NCBI GenBank assembly: GCA_002502175.1
Contig: DAPQ01000017.1
Location: 1 to 7,791 of the forward strand
Source of the DNA: Euryarchaeota archaeon UBA19
GTDB lineage: Archaea > Thermoplasmatota > Poseidoniia > Poseidoniales > Thalassarchaeaceae
Direction of reading: 5' to 3'
Length of the DNA stretch: 7,791 bases
Part shown: one piece after another, positions 6,707-7,791 of the stretch
Layout: each line of letters begins with the position of its first letter
How positions within the stretch are numbered: the stretch's first letter is position 1
Position numbers and translations under genes: made by a program
Notes under the pieces: model-generated
Told to the model about the DNA's origin: nothing
The model's database searches: none
Seen by the model: only the letters and a program-made list of their open reading frames with translations

Positions 6707-7132
6707 TCAACAACAACCCGATGCTCTCAAAGGAGCCGCAATGAATTCGACTCTATCTACATCATTTGTATTCCTTAGCCCATTGATCATATTTCGGATT
6801 GCACCAGCCCTTCCACTTACTTGCATCGTGTCTACACATGTGTGACTATGACTTAGGCAGTTGTGATGGTATGATGTGATTTTGAAGTCTTTTGAGTGTC
6901 TTAATTCTGCTAGCTTATTTTCAACCTGGTGTTGGAAATATACTACAGCAGTCCCTTCGATTTCCTGTTCAGCATCCATCGATTCAATATCACCTCTGAT
7001 TGATGCATCTGCGAAATGAAGGCTTGCATCACGAAGGAACATGCTTCGGTTCTTGTATCCTGTTTGTTTGATGAAGTCGTCAAGCCTACTGGCGAACTCT
7101 TTGTCAACACTGAAGGTAATGATTTGGCTCAT
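6707..7132 (-). CDS. NikR-family metal-responsive regulator with atypical ligands
   Basis: This is a 141-residue regulator with the NikR layout. An N-terminal ribbon-helix-helix DNA-binding domain (about 2-45: IITFSVDKEF, GYKNRSMFLRDA) is followed by an ACT-like metal-binding and tetramerisation domain (about 58-134: EGTAVVYFQHQV, MQVSGRAGAIRNMINGLR). E. coli NikR binds nickel through His76, His87, His89 and Cys95. By eye, Cys95 corresponds to Cys99 and His87 to His89, but the His89 position is Asn91 and the His76 position is Arg78, with His79 next to it. The loop HHNCLSHSHTC (89-99) is two residues longer and offers extra His and Cys ligands, and the protein ends in Cys-Cys. A metal other than nickel is therefore plausible. 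It starts with ATG at 7132, is divergent from znuA, and converges on the ferredoxin gene. It is the natural candidate for the dyads at 5035 and 7157. The gene symbol is withheld because nickel sensing is doubtful. Confidence 0.85.
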   Translation of the reverse strand: MSQIITFSVDKEFASRLDDFIKQTGYKNRSMFLRDASLHFADASIRGDIESMDAEQEIEGTAVVYFQHQVENKLAELRHSKDFKITSYHHNCLSHSHTCVDTMQVSGRAGAIRNMINGLRNTNDVDRVEFIAAPLRASGCC

Positions 7133-7156
7133 AAATCAGTGGAATAATCACTCTTT

Positions 7157-7187
7157 AATAATAATTTCTTTTAACCTGTTTATTAGT
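7157..7187. promoter_or_regulatory. Candidate NikR-like operator, copy 2 (regulator/znuA)
   Basis: AATAATAA (7157-7164) and TTATTAGT (7180-7187) form an inverted repeat matching at 7 of 8 positions, with the same 15-base gap as copy 1 at 5035-5065. The four bases after the left arm (TTTC) are also identical in both copies. The left arm overlaps a TATA-like stretch (TTATTATTAA on the minus strand, 7163-7154) about 22 bases before the regulator ATG, which would fit autoregulation. A further TTATTAG lies at 7201-7207, 21 bases after the right arm. Confidence 0.6.
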
Positions 7188-7190
7188 TTT

Positions 7191-7200
7191 TATTATATAG
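7191..7200 (+). promoter_or_regulatory. TATA-box candidate of znuA
   Basis: TATTATATAG lies directly after the right operator arm and 21 bases before the znuA ATG, predicting a leaderless or nearly leaderless transcript. The stretch TTATTAG plus TTTT plus this box matches the CobW-like gene's promoter at 19 of 21 positions. Confidence 0.6.
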
Positions 7201-7221
7201 TTATTAGCAGGCGGCGGGGCA

Positions 7222-7791
7222 ATGAATAGCACCGCTTACAGAGCCGCTTTGATGAGTTTAGTACTAGTTTTGTCCAGCCTCGCTGGATGTCTAGGTGGAG
7301 ATGAAGAAGAAGATCCTACAGAAGATCCTAAGATATTGGTTTCAACCTATCACGTAGCAGAATTGGTATCAGCAGTCGCGGGTGATACCCTCGATGTTGA
7401 GATAATTAGCCCTTCTAACATACCAGTCCATGACTATGAGCCATCTGCAGCAGATATTGCTAGGTTGATGGATTCCGAGATTTTCTTCTATCACGGACTT
7501 AATCTAGAGCCATGGGTGGATACAACACTAGAGGCTCTTGGAGATGATGCTCCAATCGCTGTAATGACTCACACAATGCCAACTGGACAGGATACGCTTG
7601 ATTACGAATCAGTATTGATTTCCAATCTATGTGAAGTTCTGACTGAGGGGCCATTTGAGAGTACTACTTTGGGTACCATGTCCGATGACCATGATGATCA
7701 CGATGACCATGACGAACACCATGATGATGATCACGATGACCACTCAGATGAGGAAGGCGACCATGAGGATGATCACGATGACCACTCAGAT
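7222..7791 (+). CDS. znuA: ZnuA-type zinc ABC transporter substrate-binding lipoprotein (3' end beyond window)
   Basis: This is the extracytoplasmic metal-binding component of a zinc (or manganese) ABC importer of the cluster A-I family. The first 190 residues are visible and the frame runs off the right edge. A signal peptide ends in a lipobox LAGC with Cys23 as the lipid-anchored residue, followed by an acidic linker (about 26-36). The fold then starts with ILVSTYHVAELVSAVAG (38-54). IPVHDYEPSAAD (67-78) carries His70, at the position of the first zinc ligand, and FYHGLNLEPW (89-98) is typical of the family. From about residue 154 the chain becomes a His/Asp/Glu loop (DDHDDHDDHDEHHDDD and onward), the charged flexible loop characteristic of ZnuA-type zinc binders. 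The remaining ligands and the C-terminal lobe are outside the window. The ATG at 7222 lies 21 bases after the TATA box; GGCGGGG precedes it only 2 bases away, so leaderless start is likely. The permease and ATPase genes may follow. Confidence 0.88.
   Translation, partial: MNSTAYRAALMSLVLVLSSLAGCLGGDEEEDPTEDPKILVSTYHVAELVSAVAGDTLDVEIISPSNIPVHDYEPSAADIARLMDSEIFFYHGLNLEPWVDTTLEALGDDAPIAVMTHTMPTGQDTLDYESVLISNLCEVLTEGPFESTTLGTMSDDHDDHDDHDEHHDDDHDDHSDEEGDHEDDHDDHSD
7684..7791 (+). repeat. 42-base in-frame tandem repeat coding for the His/Asp loop
   Basis: Within znuA a 24-base string at 7726-7749 recurs exactly at 7768-7791, giving a 42-base (14-codon) period; 7684-7725 is a diverged earlier unit. 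The codons spell His flanked by Asp/Glu. The array reaches the window edge and may continue. The period is a multiple of three, so copy-number change would lengthen or shorten the metal-binding loop without breaking the frame. Confidence 0.7.

Noticed and set aside
7136..7152. AGTG/CACT inverted pair just upstream of the regulator start
   Set aside because: Only 4-bp arms and not found before the CobW-like gene, unlike the TAATAA/TTATTA dyad.
7041..7229. 62-codon plus-strand frame across the regulator start and znuA promoter
   Set aside because: Antisense to the DNA-binding domain of the regulator and runs through the promoter region; no start signal.
7684..7791. CRISPR-like appearance of the repeated stretch at the right edge
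   Set aside because: The repeats are in frame, code for His/Asp residues, and have no unique spacers of regular length.

Overview
The window looks like chromosomal DNA from a planktonic archaeon, most likely a Marine Group II (Poseidoniales-like) euryarchaeon. The reasons are an archaeal-type tRNA-guanine transglycosylase with a C-terminal PUA domain, an aconitase X protein of the kind found in archaea, AT-rich TATA-like promoters lying about 20-30 bases before start codons, compact gene packing and moderate-to-low GC. The taxonomic call is inference from gene content; no rRNA or other marker is present.

Left part (1-4959, all minus strand): reading in the direction of transcription, a single-chain aconitase X (large and small parts fused, 3184-4959) runs with a TGATG stop/start overlap into an archaeal tRNA-guanine transglycosylase (tgtA, 1022-3184). 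After an 86-base gap that holds a 7-bp inverted repeat comes an ABC transporter ATPase (1-935), cut by the window edge. The transglycosylase keeps both catalytic aspartates but has lost the three-cysteine zinc motif. It also carries an enlarged middle region that resembles a degenerate archaeosine-synthase (ArcS) domain.

Right part (5118-7791): a metal-homeostasis island. A CobW/COG0523-family metallochaperone GTPase with an unusual C-terminal SH3-like extension is followed by a small (2Fe-2S) ferredoxin-like protein, both on the plus strand. A NikR-family ribbon-helix-helix regulator lies tail-to-tail with the ferredoxin gene, one base apart, on the minus strand. Divergent from the regulator is a ZnuA-type zinc-binding lipoprotein with a His/Asp-rich loop, cut by the right edge.

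The main discovery candidate is a block of about 44 bases found twice: in front of the CobW-like gene (5035-5078) and in the nikR/znuA intergenic region (7157-7200). Each copy contains an inverted repeat of TAATAA and TTATTA arms whose centres are 22 bp apart, the same half-site spacing known for NikR operators, followed directly by a near-identical TATA-box region. Together with a NikR-like protein whose metal ligands do not match nickel NikR, this suggests a small regulon (regulator, zinc uptake, metallochaperone and ferredoxin) controlled by an archaeal NikR paralogue that may sense zinc or another metal. The sequence shows the repeat and its spacing; the regulator-operator link and the metal are inferences.
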